A stretch of 64,000 bases of DNA from Siphonodentalium dalli (taxonomy: Eukaryota > Mollusca > Scaphopoda > Gadilida > Siphonodentaliidae), in contig CP136063.1 in NCBI GenBank assembly GCA_032622095.1, positions 80,765,980 to 80,829,979 on the forward strand, written 5' to 3'. Shown here piece by piece: positions 43,045-55,579 of the stretch. The position numbers and the translations under genes are program-made. The stretch's first letter is position 1. Every line of letters starts with the position of its first letter. The notes below the pieces were generated by a model. That model did not search any database and was not told the origin of the DNA. It saw nothing but the letters and a program-made list of their open reading frames with translations.

Positions 43045-43168
43045 TTTTGTCACAAAAATGATTATTTTCAATCATCAGGAACCGTAACAAACCAGGCAAT
43101 AACCATCACAATACTGGCAATAGAACGACTTCCGATGTAACAGTTCCTATATATACACAGTGGTACCA
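43045..43168. repeat. Dispersed repeat, inverse of 24314-24440
   Basis: CAGGAACCGTAACAAACC, GAACGACTTCCGATGTAACA and related strings. Confidence 0.55.
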
Positions 43169-43241
43169 GCTGTATATATAACATATAAGACACAAGCATG
43201 CGATATAACCATAATCTGGCACATCATTTGTACAATACATC

Positions 43242-43458
43242 AAAGACGAAACAGCCTCATTTCTCTCATTGTGGCGGTCCTTTTTTCAGCGAAAAACAGT
43301 GGACATCGATCTTTATCGCTCTCTTTTATTTTGACCGAAAAACAGTGGACAGCGATAAACAGTGGACATCTTTATCGCTCTCTGCGATTTGTGGCAATTT
43401 TTCGCAATTTTAAGTGGACTGACCGCCGTGATGAGCGAAATGAGGCTGTTTCGTCTTT
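43242..43458. mobile_element. MITE with 22-bp perfect inverted ends
   Basis: Ends AAAGACGAAACAGCCTCATT and exact complement. The interior repeats AAAAACAGTGGAC four times and TTTATCGCTCTC twice. Target duplication not clear because the right flank is a T run. Confidence 0.65.
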
Positions 43459-43459
43459 T

Positions 43460-44455
43460 TTTTTTGTAGCTTTAAAAGTTTAACCCATGCAGGTTCTGTT
43501 TAATTTCAAGAACGGGGATACTACACATTTCTTATCGAAATTTTTATTGAAATTTGAAAGGATAAAAACAAATAAAAAAGAAAATATAAAAAAAGAACGC
43601 TCGAAAATTCACATGATAAGAAGGTAAATGTTTTCAATTTGAAAAAAAATAAATTCCGGTCGTAATTATTGGGGTTGGAAATTGCAAAACTCGATATATT
43701 GAATAAATTCAGTGCCGACATCTATGCGATATATAGGAGGGATTCGGTCAAAAATAAGATTTTATTCCACAAACACCCATAAAAATAACCCGCACTGTAG
43801 CTGCGAACGTCCCTGGTGTGACATCTATTTCCAGATTTAAATCAATCTATTTTACTTTTGGCATAATTTACTGGTTTTGTCTCAAAAATATTTCATAATT
43901 CACCGAGTCCAATTTCCTCTTTCAAACTATCTTGACATGATCTCGTCCCAAGTTCGCTTATAGCACAACTTTCTGAAAAGTTCCCTGTGCCAACGTCACA
44001 GTAGTTACAGGTGATTCAGTCATATTCATAACTTGATTTCCCCAGAGGGGGTGTTCATCCGTTCATTTGTGAGTTTGAATGTGCACGTTGATTGAGTTAT
44101 CTAAATTTATCTCAGATTCAGTGTCTGATCACTTGTCGCGTAACTTGTGAATTGATGTCTGGCTTTAGTCGTATAGCCATGAAGTCGATAGTTCCAATTA
44201 TCCGTTCACCAGGCAAATCAAATATAAGACCCAATCGTGCTTCCTATAAATCCCACATCGGTTGCGAGCACCCATTTGAGTAGATTTGCACCTGGGAAGT
44301 TCATCGCATAGCCCAAGTCTCATTAAACCAGCTTTGATATTGGTTCCATAGAAGATAAGTTATCTTATAGAAAAGCTAAAAAAAAAAAATTTGAAAGAAA
44401 AAAAACAACACCCATATTATCTAGCCCATGGCGTCGCATGCAGGAACGACAACAT
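43460..44455. other. No recognisable gene
   Basis: AT-rich; no domain or dispersed repeat recognised. Confidence 0.4.
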
Positions 44456-44461
44456 CGTGGC

Positions 44462-44672
44462 ACCCATTAACGTTTTTGTGGTTGTGGGTGGTTTATGTCA
44501 ACCAAATAAACCATATAGCCCACCCTATATAAGTAATCTTAGAAAACCCGAAAAGGTGCGGATTTAGGCTTTTCTAAGATAACTTATATGGTATATACTA
44601 TATAGGCCACCCACTGCACTTTACACAGCGTTCATTTGGTCTAAACGGCCCACAACCACGATAACGCTAATG
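44462..44672. repeat. Imperfect foldback
   Basis: CCCATTAACG with TGTGGTTGTGGGT at the left answers CCACAACCACGATAACGCTAATGG at the right, with CTTAGAAAA / TTTTCTAAG inside. The right end resembles the element at 57316-58095. Confidence 0.55.
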
Positions 44673-44689
44673 GGGTCGATAAATGTCAC

Positions 44690-45480
44690 ATTTGAAGCTT
44701 TTGTATGTTACAATTCATTTACCATTATTCGGAGAAACTGAACTGTCCATATTAATTTGAAGATTGTCTAGATCAAGCCAGAATAAATTGTAACTGACAA
44801 AACACTTCAATAACAAATGTTAGATTTAATTAAGAAAATACACATGCCGGCAGCGTTCAGACATAGCGTATTGAGGGGACTGAACTCTATTTTGCAGCTT
44901 ATATAGTTCAGTCCACTCATACGAGGGGACTGAACTCTGTCGTGCAAATTGACGTTGGTGCTCAATCGACTGAGCCTGCATGCATGTACGTACGTATATA
45001 TATATACATATCATAATCTACACTGAAAGTGCCCGCGCACTTTCGCGGCATATATATATAGTGCACACAGCAACTCGGTGGCAAATTAGCTCAAAGAAAA
45101 TTATAATGCGTAGCCAAATATTTAGACCTACAGTGCACCAGTATCCACCAGACAGCATATTAGCCGATGCTTATATAATATGCTATATAAAGATTCATTT
45201 CGACATATGGATCCACCAGACAGCATTAGTCGCTGCTTATATAATATGCTATAAGAAGATTCAATTCAACATATTGATGCAAATACTTGTATGTATTGCC
45301 AACTATACTCATGATACTGCAGCGGACTATTTGAATACCTGCCAGATGAAGGTTATCGTCAATGTTACCCTTCCACTGTAAATAAGTGGCCAAACATCCA
45401 CACCAAGAACCATTAGCTGGTCCCAGGCGATCGAATTAAATGACTGTTTAACCGACAATCAGTGCTTGTTTGCTTCTTGA
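44690..45480. other. No recognisable gene
   Basis: Direct repeats GAGGGGACTGAACTCT (44872 and 44924) and GCTTATATAATATGCTATA (45170 and 45236); otherwise unassigned. Confidence 0.4.
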
Positions 45481-45484
45481 GATA

Positions 45485-45630
45485 CAGTAATGCTCTAAGT
45501 AATCGACTCCTTAACCACAGCAGAATTATGGGTAACTTTTCAGGATTTACAGCCATATTTCCGACTAAATCATGAAAAGTTACCCATAATTATGCTGTGG
45601 TTAAGGAGTTGATTACTTAGGGCGTTACTG
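45485..45630. mobile_element. Hairpin MITE family A, centre deleted
   Basis: TA-flanked, with CAGTAATGCTCTAAG and CTTAGGGCGTTACTG ends. About 67 bp including the hairpin tip is missing, consistent with deletion at the tip of a palindrome. Confidence 0.75.
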
Positions 45631-46059
45631 TACGCTAGGCTTGTTCTGAACATGTACCTTCTATATTTTTTGTTTGAATACCGAAATATCTCATGAGTGT
45701 TTGGAAAGAAATATCGAATTTCCACAAGCGAATTCCAAACACGAATGAGATGTTTCAGGTATTCAAACATAAACTGTAGCGGTCAGATGCTCGTAGCCCG
45801 TTTATATATAACCATGGGTATATGCCAGATATAACCGTACAATAAAACTGCTGTGCTTTTGACCGTTTATTTATTACCGCCACACAGTGGGTGTACACTG
45901 GTGTAGAGTTTATTATATTGTGTGGTCGATCGATAATCCACTGGGCGATTGTATTAGTATGGTTATGTCGTACTTGAGTATAAATCGTACCGATATTTAT
46001 GATAGTACGACAAAGATTAGCACATGTGTTTACGTCACCGGTGTAATTGTGGGGACATG

Positions 46060-46790
46060 TTTCTATTATGAAGGTTCGCTATCCCGAACGTCCGCTATTC
46101 CGAAGGTTCTCTATTCCGAAGGTTTTTGTTATTTTTAGGTTAATTCTATATTCTAAAGTACGGTATTGAGACTAATTTGAGAGGGTTCATTTTCACAAAG
46201 ATTCTTTTTATGGAGTGTGCGCTCACATCCGAACTGATCCTGCGCGCATACCGATACAGATACAGGAGGAAATAACTTAACTTAGAACATTAAATGTGAT
46301 TTTGTTTTGTTTTCGCGGGTTTTCTTGAGATTTAATGTCATTACGTGGGCCCGTATCGTTGAATTCTTGGCATATAATATGAATGTTGTGGTATATATGG
46401 GACATGACACAGGTACAGTTGACTAAAGTGATGTTCTGTGTGGGCTCCAATTTGGAGTTCAATATTTTAAGGGCCAAATTTAGAATTTTATGGGTCCATA
46501 CCTTTTAACTCTGGGCATATAATATGAATATTGGGGGGCATGTCTCTATTCCGAAGGTTCACTATCCCGAAAGTCCACTATTCCGAAATTTCTCTGAATG
46601 TTCGCTATTCCGAAGGTTCACAAATCCGAAGATTCGTTATTCCGAAGGTTCTGTGTTCCGAAGGTTTTTGTTATTTTAAGGTTAATTCTATATTCTAAAG
46701 TATTGAGATGGTTCATTATCACGAAGATTCTTTTTATGAAGGTAATAACTTAAAACATTAAATGTGATTTTGTTTTGTTTTCTTGTATGA
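46060..46790. repeat. Duplicated block with CCGAAGGTT minisatellite
   Basis: Short units of the type CTATTCCGAAGGTTC occur at 46073-46125 and 46545-46670, each followed by TTTTTGTTATTTTNAGGTTAA and ATTCTATATTCTAAAGTA. The whole block is duplicated about 480 bp apart. Confidence 0.65.
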
Positions 46791-47079
46791 TCTCGGTGGC
46801 GTTACCATTTCTGACTATGGTTTTCTTGTCCATGGTATGTGTGGTCGTTGTTGGCCGTAACCCGGTGCCAGGTGTTATGCTTTGAAGAAATTGAAGGGTA
46901 ATCATGTTCGACTGGTGTTCCGATTGGTGTTCCGATTGGTAATGAGATTATAACTGTTTTCCAACATAATTTAGTACCGACGATTTCTCGTCTTCAGTGA
47001 ATGCAAGACCTCGCTCTTAGCATGGGGTGGCCGACAGGGGTGGTTACGTAGGGGTCTTACTCCCCGTACAATTTTAGTC

Positions 47080-47345
47080 AAACCTAATACAACATTAGTT
47101 GGAAAGTTCACACTAAAATAAGGTTGAAATTGTTCTCATAGTTTGGTTTTCCAAAAATTTCTTAGTGACGAAGTTGTTGTTTTTATATATTTATCTTAAT
47201 TTCCTTTCATTTGCAAAATTTTGGACTGAAATGGCCATTATTTTGCAATTTTCAAACCCTAGGGTGGATGTCAGGTTGAAAATTTCCTCAAATTAGAAAG
47301 CTTGAGGTCAGTAATTGTAAAATGATCATGTTCAGATAGTCAAAA
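47080..47345. repeat. Family J dispersed repeat
   Basis: AACATTAGTTGGAAAGTTCA, GAAATTGTTCTCATAGTT and GGATGTCAGGTTGAAAATTTCC, as at 22541-22860. Confidence 0.45.
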
Positions 47346-48426
47346 TATTCTCACATGCACCGGGCCAAACCTTCGTCCGATCCGTGTGTCCTGTGCCCTT
47401 GCCAACAATTACGTTAAGAAAAATAAATCGGCGTGTGAATTTGTCTGGCGTTATACTACTAGATGTTAGGATTTGTTAATTGTCAGGTTCAGATCTAAAA
47501 AAAATTCTCATACTCTGCCGAACCACCCGTTTTGAACATCCCCTGAATAGCTACAAGACTACAGGTCCATTTTTTGTAATAGGCTACCATCTGGTAGTCT
47601 GTGAGGGAACATTTTGGAAAAATCAAAGCCCCAGGGGGTGGGGTGCAAATTGAATTACGCAAACTTGTGAGTTTGGTGTGGATCAAGGGGTGGGGTGCAG
47701 TTGGAAATTCTAAGGTGGAGACCGGTGCCATCCCAACGCAAACCCTCTAGCCGCGTCCCGAGTGCCAAATATCCCAGACTCAATCAAGGGTGACCCGCGA
47801 CTTAGTTTTTGCTATCGGTATATTATTTCTATCTGAGAATACACTGCGGCAAAAATGAAAACTATTCCGTGGTGATCACAGGGTAAAGTGGTTCCATCTT
47901 GTAAGATGATAATTGTGTAGTAGAAATGATACGGAAGACCGATCGTCAAAAATCCCAACATCAAAATACACAGGGCAAGGTTTATCTCGCATATACCCAT
48001 GGTTATATATAAACGGGCTACGAGCATCTGACCGATGGTGTTCTTTTTATTATATGCGCCTTATTAATGCTCACAGTTACTAAATTATGCGGCATTTTCA
48101 CTTTTAAAAGTACAACAAATTGAATAAAACTCGGAAAGCAACATGCATCTGACCGAAATTTCTGACACCAATCAACTGATATGTAGCAAACCGCTTACAA
48201 TGACAAAATCATTATACCGTCTTAATTAGGATGTTCAGATGGAATAGACGGATACACACGAATGTCGGGTCAATACAAGTTCAACAAATGAATGAATGGG
48301 AATCAAGTAACTACTCAGCAAGCGAGAACTCAGTTAACGGATTCAGGTTTGGCAGATTTCCTCTCCAGCTCTGACAATTTGATTAATCTATATATCGGTA
48401 GCTGGGCGAAATCAATTTATTTCCAA

Positions 48427-49140
48427 TCTATTATATATTTTTTGGAAGATCTGTCTGTGTGTGTGTGTGTCTGTGATCGATGAACTCGAAAACGGCCGAG
48501 CCGATTTTGATGAAACTTGGTATGTGAGGGTATTTTCGGCCGGGGAATGACATATGCCTATTAATTTGCCCGTGCGACGTGACCTTGACCTTGAAATCGG
48601 GTAATTTCAAGGTCAACTGCCCGAATATCACGGGATTTCGATGAAACTTGGTATGTGGGGGTACCCTCGGCCGGGGAGTGGCATAAACCTATTAATTTGC
48701 CCGTGCGACGTGACCTTGAAATCGGGTCATTTCAAGGTCAAACGCCCGAATATCACGGGATTTCGATGAAAATTAGTGTCTAGGGATACTTTCGGTCGGG
48801 GAGTCTCATAAGCCTATTCATTTGCCCGTGTGACGAGACCTTGACCTTGAAATCGGGTAAATTCAAGGTCAAATCACGAATTTTGATGGGATTTCCATGA
48901 AATTTGATACATAGGGTTACTTTTGTCCACTGAGTATTTTGGACGGGTCAAATCGTAACCCTGACCTTGACCTTCTAAATGATCAATTCAATGTCAAATC
49001 GGGTAAAACCGGATGGATTTAGACGGGTACTTTTGTCCGGGCAGTGTTTTTGGACTGGTCAAATCGTGACCCCACTTGACCTTGACCTTCAAAATGGACA
49101 ATTCAAGGTCAAACCCGGACGAAGTCGGGTCACCTTCTAG
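48427..49140 (+). mobile_element. Helitron-like non-autonomous element, copy H2
   Basis: 714 bp. A/TCTATTATATATTTTTTGG at the 5' end and CACCTTCTAG/T at the 3' end, with a CCCGGAC-GAA-GTCGGG hairpin ten bases before CTAG. Near the 5' end is a TG run, then 4-5 units of about 125-130 bp with GATGAAACTTGGTATGTG and GACCTTGACCTTGAAATCGG. No coding. The cleanest copy of the family. Confidence 0.75.
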
Positions 49141-49144
49141 TTCA

Positions 49145-50720
49145 ATATAAACTCGGATTGGGGGAGTGGGAGATTACCCAGTGTCCCTTCTTATATGTAA
49201 ACGCCAGGAAATATTGTTTCTTGAGTGATGTTTTTTGTATGATTAGTGATTACTACTGAACATTTAGACAAAAAATTACAGGTGAACCGTCTGAAGTTGT
49301 AACGTCATTATACACATAATGTGAACACCGGATTTGAAGGGGTAGTTCCAAAAAGCCCCTTCTTATCTGTAAACGCCAGGAAATATCGTTTCTTAAGTTA
49401 TGTTTTTATGGTCAGCGAACATTAGTTAATCTTTAAGCCAAAAATTACGGATGTACGCTAAAGTGTAATTTTACAGTGATTGGCGGGGGGGGGGGGTGGA
49501 GCGCCCCTAGCCCCAAAACGTCAGGATTATACGGCGTCGTGAATAGTGAAATCACGAAATCGTATTTCACTGAAGTTTCGAAGAGATGCACACGACGTTT
49601 CGGTGTTCATTGGCGCTCCAACAGGGCTCAAATATAGAAAAGTTCAGCTCTGAAATGTATAGGTACAGTAAACACCTATAGTTGTGTGTGCCTAATTTCG
49701 AATCGCCAAATTAACAAGTGTATTTTGGGAGAATTTGTGACAGGTGTACGCACGGACGGGTGGACATACGGGGGTCTCGACTACATGTGTATCAAACGAA
49801 CCTAAGCCGGAAGTCGTAAGTTTCTAAATGGAAGCCACGTGGTTGGAAAAGAATACACATCTTAAACTTCAAAATTTTATTAAAACGCACTAATTTGTTG
49901 CTATGAAACAAGTATAGCGGTCATCACATAATTAAGCAATTGACACAATCGCTGGATAAGATCTATACGGCTCACAACTGGGAGCTTGCAACGCACTGTG
50001 CTTCCCTCCATTGCCATTAAATGTACCTATACTACTGATATTAGAGGTTCAACCACACGAAAGTGTAACTTGCATAGATTTATTGTCATTGCCAATGGAA
50101 GTGACCATTTCGCCTGCACACGCGCGCGTGGTCAAATCGTTTAGAAGTTTTATATCCAACGTGTAGCATAGGAAACGTGTACCAAAGAGGAGAAATGAAG
50201 ATCACCGAATGAGCTACCAGCCCAGTGAAATCGGCTGCATATTTGCCCGCACGGAAAGATCTTAATATGTTCATTGAAGTCAATTGATCGTGTCGCTGAT
50301 CACATTATGATAGCTTTTCCTCATCATTATCATTTACACATTTCGCTCGATGATAGTTCATATCTATAATCTTGTAAGTTTGGCGCCGTACGACCAGTGA
50401 CTGTCTCGCCACGAGGAGCATCTCCAAAACAAAACCCTAGTATTAACACATGTACGTTACACGTATCCGTGGCTGAACCTGGCTATCATGTATACATACC
50501 CCATTTTATTCCACACCGGTTGGCATGATGCACATGTATTCAACCGAATCACAGCCATTGAATACATATTGTTGTATACCACATGTTCAATACAAGCGGA
50601 ACTACTTCGTGTTCACGTTGTCTTGCGGTGATATGCCCCGATAATTACCGCGACTTTTCCACATGCCCCTGGGGGGAACTAGCACATATACCAATATATA
50701 CTGTACCAGTGACAAGCTAG
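49145..50720. other. No recognisable gene
   Basis: Contains a direct repeat (CCCTTCTTATNTGTAAACGCCAGGAAATAT-type, 49172 and 49357) and a G run at 49486-49495; otherwise unassigned. Confidence 0.4.
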
Positions 50721-50726
50721 GTTCGC

Positions 50727-51388
50727 AAGTCCGAATTTGGGAAAAACATACCATCTATCATATTCCTCATAGATTCTCAAAATGTTTCTTCCCAGTCACA
50801 ATATATTTCATTGTGTCTTATTTGCCATGAAATGTCCTTTCTTTTTATGTATAATTCGATAGTATCAAACGAAGGGAAGTCGAGATTTCGTATCTAAAAC
50901 TAGCAAAACCTACAGACGAAAAGCGGTCGTCAGTTTTCCTGTCCGGTAAGTAGTGATTATTCACGGATACCAATTCAATTATTAAGATCACAATTGCCAA
51001 ACTTGCGAATTCCCCGTGCGATATGTCCACTTCGTTTAAATAAACTTCGTCAAGTTATATATCAAACAAAAGAAATTTTTATGCCCTATATAACATACAC
51101 TGGGGCATATTTCGGCTGAGTTGACAATTTAGTATAATTATTATATATATTAGGCGGACAGGGAGACTGCATGACGACCGGTTTTACTCCCAAATTTCCA
51201 GTAGATATTGCAAATTTTCGGTACGATGTCTCGACTTCCCTTCGTTTAATATTATGGAATTGTACATAAAAAGAAAGCAAATTTCATGGGCAATAAGATA
51301 AACTCAAATATATTGTGACTGATTTGAACGATATTGAGAATTTATGAGCAATATGATAAATGTTTTTTTTCCCAAAATCGGACTTGTA
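50727..51388. repeat. Foldback with 170-bp arms
   Basis: The left arm with CAGTCACAATATATTTCATT and AACGAAGGGAAGTCGAGA answers the right arm with TCTCGACTTCCCTTCGTTTAAT and AATATATTGTGACTG. The centre is about 330 bp. Arms diverged about 20 percent. Confidence 0.6.
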
Positions 51389-51837
51389 TATTGATAAATC
51401 TGGTATTTATCCCCAGGGGCCTGTGGGCTTTTCGTCAGACTTAAATCACAATTGATTCTGATTTGTTTTACAGTATCAATGAAGGTCACAGTTAATATTT
51501 GAACTTATCATAATCAATGGCGTGGAATAAATATATACAAAGCACAACTTGCATCATAATCTCAAATCTTTTATCGAACTCGTTGGGGACAGCTCCGCTG
51601 TCGTAAAATATATCCTTGCGCCACCCGTATTAACACACACATTCGATAAATGTTTGAGATTAAGATTCACGTTGCGTTTAGTCTGTGTACTACTATAATA
51701 TATAGTAGTATTGCAGCAATATGTGATTAGGAGTGTATGATGAGGGGCAGTGATATAGTATACAAGCCCCATCAATGTGACAGTGCCATATGCGAAATAG
51801 TGGTGAAAAGAATATGTGACTGTATAAAGAAAGTTAA

Positions 51838-52311
51838 AGATACTCAATCCGATCAGAGGGTCCTATATTACTATTTCTTTGGCTTTGGGGGTAAAAAATA
51901 TTTTATTCGAGTCGAGGAACCCACCCATCAAAGCTCAGAGTGATTAAATATCGATTTTTGAAATCTATTAATTTTCGGATATTTAGCCCAAAAGTTGGCA
52001 GAACATGTGATCAAAACGGACAAATTGCGGGTGTAAGATGGATAACTCTAAAATCAAGTGCTTACTATTAACAATAATAACCACTTGATTTTGGAGTTAT
52101 CCATCTTACACCCGCAATTTGTCCGTTTTGATCACGTATTCTGCCACCTTGTGGGCTACATATCCGAAAATTAATAGATTTCAAAAATCGATGTCTAATC
52201 ACTCTGAGCTTTGATGGGTGGGTTCCTCGACTCGAATCAAATATGTTTTACCCACAAAGCCAAAGCAATAGTAATATAGGACCCCCTGTAGTCTGATCGG
52301 ATTGAGTACCT
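51838..52311. mobile_element. Family C TTAA MITE, palindromic form
   Basis: TTAA on both sides. The entire 474 bp folds on itself, with the hairpin tip near 52070; inner arms (TTATCCATCTTACACCCGCA and complement) are perfect. Confidence 0.8.
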
Positions 52312-52319
52312 TTAAAGTG

Positions 52320-52940
52320 CAAGAATGGTTATTACCAGATATTTTCTGCCTCCAAGTTTACTCCCGAAGTACGAACCCTGCGCCAGGGTAAACAATATTT
52401 TCAACCGAGACGCTTTTGCGACACCCCCTTGTGTCGGTCACATGTGCATGGCGATGTTAGGCTATGTAACATGTAAATCTTTGGGTGATTCAGATACTAT
52501 AGAGACATGCATTATAACACGTCAACTTAATACATGTACACCGTCACATATACTTGACACCACTATAGCGCGGAGCTATTTACGATTTATATGAATTATG
52601 ATGGGTTCCTTCACTCACACGTATATGCACATGGACTTCAATTGTATAAGCACAGGAATGCACGAAGCTTGTGAATACATTGTACAGGCAACACGGACAC
52701 ACAATTATAACATTGGAAACGATTTTTGAAATGACCGGTTCTGTTAATTAGCAGCTTATTCGTTGACACCCTGGGTAATTTGAACCCCATGATCTATATA
52801 TATATTATATATACGGATCATGCAGCTATGTACGCGTACGAGTAGCGACATCGGTGATATCTTACCGCAACAATCCGAGACCGGCGAAAATAGTGGTTTG
52901 AAACTTTGACATCGAGGCCACTGGACCGGCGACGATTTTG
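52320..52940. other. No recognisable gene
   Basis: An 89-codon plus-strand frame (52325-52594) shows no recognisable domain. Confidence 0.35.
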
Positions 52941-52942
52941 TT

Positions 52943-53274
52943 GCCCAGCAACAGTGGCATGATCGGATTAAGCGACGTGTGACTGTCGAGTCGTAGGCTG
53001 TTCAAATCTCGCAATTAGTCGTGACCCTTGAACAAGTTAAGTCCCACTGTGCTGTCTTCCCCGTACATATAGATACAAAATATGGACATATAAAACTGAC
53101 ATGTTGGGTATAAGCTTATCAACCGCTGTAAAATGACAGCATGCATTCACGATGCAGTAAATTCGCCATTACTCAACAACTGTTATAAAATGTGATTGTT
53201 ATCAGCGCCTTGAGCTTTGTATAAGCGCTATATAAAGAAAAAAATCCACAATTATCATTATCATCACTTTTTCT
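52943..53274 (+). mobile_element. tRNA-derived SINE with V-like central domain
   Basis: The head has GCAACAGTGGCATGATCGG then ATTAAGCGAC and a box B-like GTTCAAATC at 53000-53008. The middle GTGACCCTTGAACAAGTTAAG resembles the conserved V-type SINE core (CCTTGAGCAAG...). The tail GCGCCTTGAGC...AAGCGCTATATAAA is shared with L2-type LINE ends, then ATC/ATT repeats. A dependent element copied by a LINE. Confidence 0.6.
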
Positions 53275-53679
53275 ATCTGTATACATTGAACAAGAAAACA
53301 TTGACCCATAGTTATATCAAAATGAAGAGAATACTCACAAGAATGTGACTCTTATATCGTTGTATTTTTTTTCCGGTTATATTGTTGCATTTATGGGGCC
53401 ACGGGTTTGGGGACACGTGGAAGTGCTCCATTTCTTGAGTATGAACCTAGTGTTACAGTTATGTATGCAAGGGCTATGGTCAATTGTGTGTTAGAGACCC
53501 GTCGCTGTGTGAATTGAGCCGGTCGTCCGATTCGTATAGTAACTTGATACAAGCATTTACAGTGTGCCACGTAACGTGAATGTGAACATGAAGTTATGTG
53601 TCACATTAATGATATAAATGAGCGTGAAGTAACTAAGTATAAAAATATAATTCTTGAAAAACAAAACGGTATGTAGATA

Positions 53680-53892
53680 TAGTAATGCCCTAAGTAATCG
53701 ACTCTTTAACTACAGCAGAATTATGGGTAACTTTTCAGGATTTAGTCGGAAATATGGCTTGTTGCCATTCATCGGAAAGCTCTCACCGAGAGCTTTCCGA
53801 TGAATGGCAACAAGCCATATTTCCGACTAAATCCTGAAAAGTTACCCATAATTCTGCTGTAGTTAAAGAGTCGATTACTTAGGGCATTACTG
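53680..53892. mobile_element. Hairpin MITE family A, intact copy
   Basis: 213 bp between TA dinucleotides; arms nearly perfect. First base mutated (T for C). Confidence 0.8.
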
Positions 53893-53899
53893 TAGATAT

Positions 53900-54250
53900 A
53901 GCATCATTATGTACAATCGATAGGACCATTATTTCATAGAGACAATGGCCCTTATATATAAACACCTTAAACAAGTATAAGTCCCTTGATATTTCGGGTT
54001 TTTTTGCCGAACATGAAAATTGGCACAAGTAATTTATATCTGAAAACTAGTCCACCCCGCGTGAATGGTGCACACGCAGTAATGTTACTTTTGAATGGGT
54101 GCCAATTGAGGTGACAGATGGCACCGTTAAAAAAATCACAGTACGAAATTAAGAGAACAATATTGTAATACAAGCGAGGTGACCGAGTCGCGGCCGTATT
54201 AGATTCACCCAGTCCCGTTCCGTGGTTTAGAGATTCGTCCAGCCCGCGGT
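53900..54250. other. No recognisable gene
   Basis: Nothing identified. Confidence 0.35.
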
Positions 54251-54256
54251 TCCGAG

Positions 54257-54375
54257 GTTTTAGTGCTACAGGTCAAAGTTCTGGAGTAGCAGTTCCATGT
54301 ATGGAGCTTTTGAATATTCATGACTTCCACATGTGGAAATGCTACTCCAGAACTTTACCTGTAGCACTAAAACCA
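54257..54375. repeat. Small foldback
   Basis: TTTTAGTGCTACAGGT and GTTCTGGAGTAGCA pair with inverse copies at 54333-54373. Confidence 0.6.
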
Positions 54376-54475
54376 CGGAATCGGCCTTGTGGATCCAATA
54401 TGGCCGCGAGTTAGTGACAAGAACCAACTAATGGTTCTTTGGATATTTTATTTGCAGTGCAGCGCAGGACGTATA

Positions 54476-54722
54476 CAGTAATGCTCTAATTAATCGACTT
54501 CTTAACCACAGCAGAATTATGGGTAACTTTTCAGGATTTAGTCGGAAATATGGTTGTTGCCATTCATAGGAAAGAAGCCATATTTGCCTTGTTGCCATTC
54601 ATCGGAAAGCTCTCGCCGAGAGCTTTCCGATGAATGGCAACAAGCCATATTTCCGACTAAATCCTGAAAAATTACCCATAATTCTGCTGTGGTTAAGAAG
54701 TCGATTAATTAGAGCATTACTG
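54476..54722. mobile_element. Hairpin MITE family A with an arm duplication
   Basis: Same ends and TA flanks but 247 bp long. A partly scrambled repeat of GGTTGTTGCCATTCAT and AAGCCATATTTG (54552-54590) adds about 34 bp to the left arm only. Confidence 0.75.
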
Positions 54723-54786
54723 TATGTCCGAATTTTACGGTTTGTAGTCTAACTGTGATTTTTTAAATTATTCCTTTTCTCATTAA

Positions 54787-55255
54787 AGGTACTCAACCCG
54801 TAAAGAGGGTCCCCATCTCAACAGATTCCAACAACAACAATCCGATCAGAGGGTCCTATATTACTATTTCTTTGGCTTTGGGGGTAAAAAATATTTGATT
54901 CGAGTCGAGGAACCCATCAAACAAAGCTCAGAGTTATTAGATATTGATTTTTCAAATTTGTTATGTTCTCGAGATGAGTACTAATAACTGCCGTAATCTG
55001 CTCTGGATGTGTACTCCAAATATATTCAAACAGACAAGGATGAATAACTCTAAAATCAAGTGGTAATTTTAACGCAATTTTGACTGAGTTCTGGGCCAGA
55101 TAGTATTCCCGATAATGAAAAATAATAGATTTCTAAAATCGATATCTAACAAATCTGAGCTTTGATGGGTGACTTCCTCGACTCGAATCAAATATTTTTG
55201 ACCCCCGAAGCCATTGAAATAGTAATTGAGAGGAGTTTTATCGGGTTGAGTACCT
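54787..55255. mobile_element. Family C TTAA MITE
   Basis: TTAA/AGGTACTCAACCCG to CGGGTTGAGTACCT/TTAA. The matched change in both termini (CCCG / CGGG) makes it a subfamily. Closely related to 35936-36415. Confidence 0.8.
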
Positions 55256-55579
55256 TTAATTGCATTAATTCAAGCATAACTCCAATCAAATGTTGGATGT
55301 TAATACAATTAATCAGATTGATCAAACAGCTAGGTTATTTGTGCGAAATTTCAGGGCTATCTCTGGAGAGATGTTGGCCTCTGCATGTGATAGGGAGACT
55401 TACTCGTTTGAGGCGTTAGATGGAAGTCCATGAAATAACAGGAGGAGTATTGTATTGCATTGGATACATGTCACCCAAGTCTGAGTGAACCAAGACGACC
55501 AAGAACAGTTATGTGTTCGATAATCAGGAACAAATAACCACCCAATCCTTATTATACGCTAGCAGGGCAATCTGTTTAA

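Larger units (their letters stand above)
45780..48034. mobile_element. Unclassified element with 44-bp perfect inverted ends
   Basis: 45780-45823 and 47991-48034 are perfect inverse copies starting CGGTCAGATGCTCGTAGCCC; similarity continues a few more bases with one mismatch. No target duplication could be seen and no transposase frame is present. The interior holds the CCGAAGGTT minisatellite blocks and family J sequence. Confidence 0.6.

Noticed and set aside
46060-46670. CRISPR-like array from regular CCGAAGGTT repeats
   Set aside because: Units are short, adjacent and degenerate without unique spacers, in a eukaryotic context; this is a minisatellite.
45780-48034. LTR retrotransposon
   Set aside because: The terminal repeats are inverted, not direct, and there is no primer site or coding.
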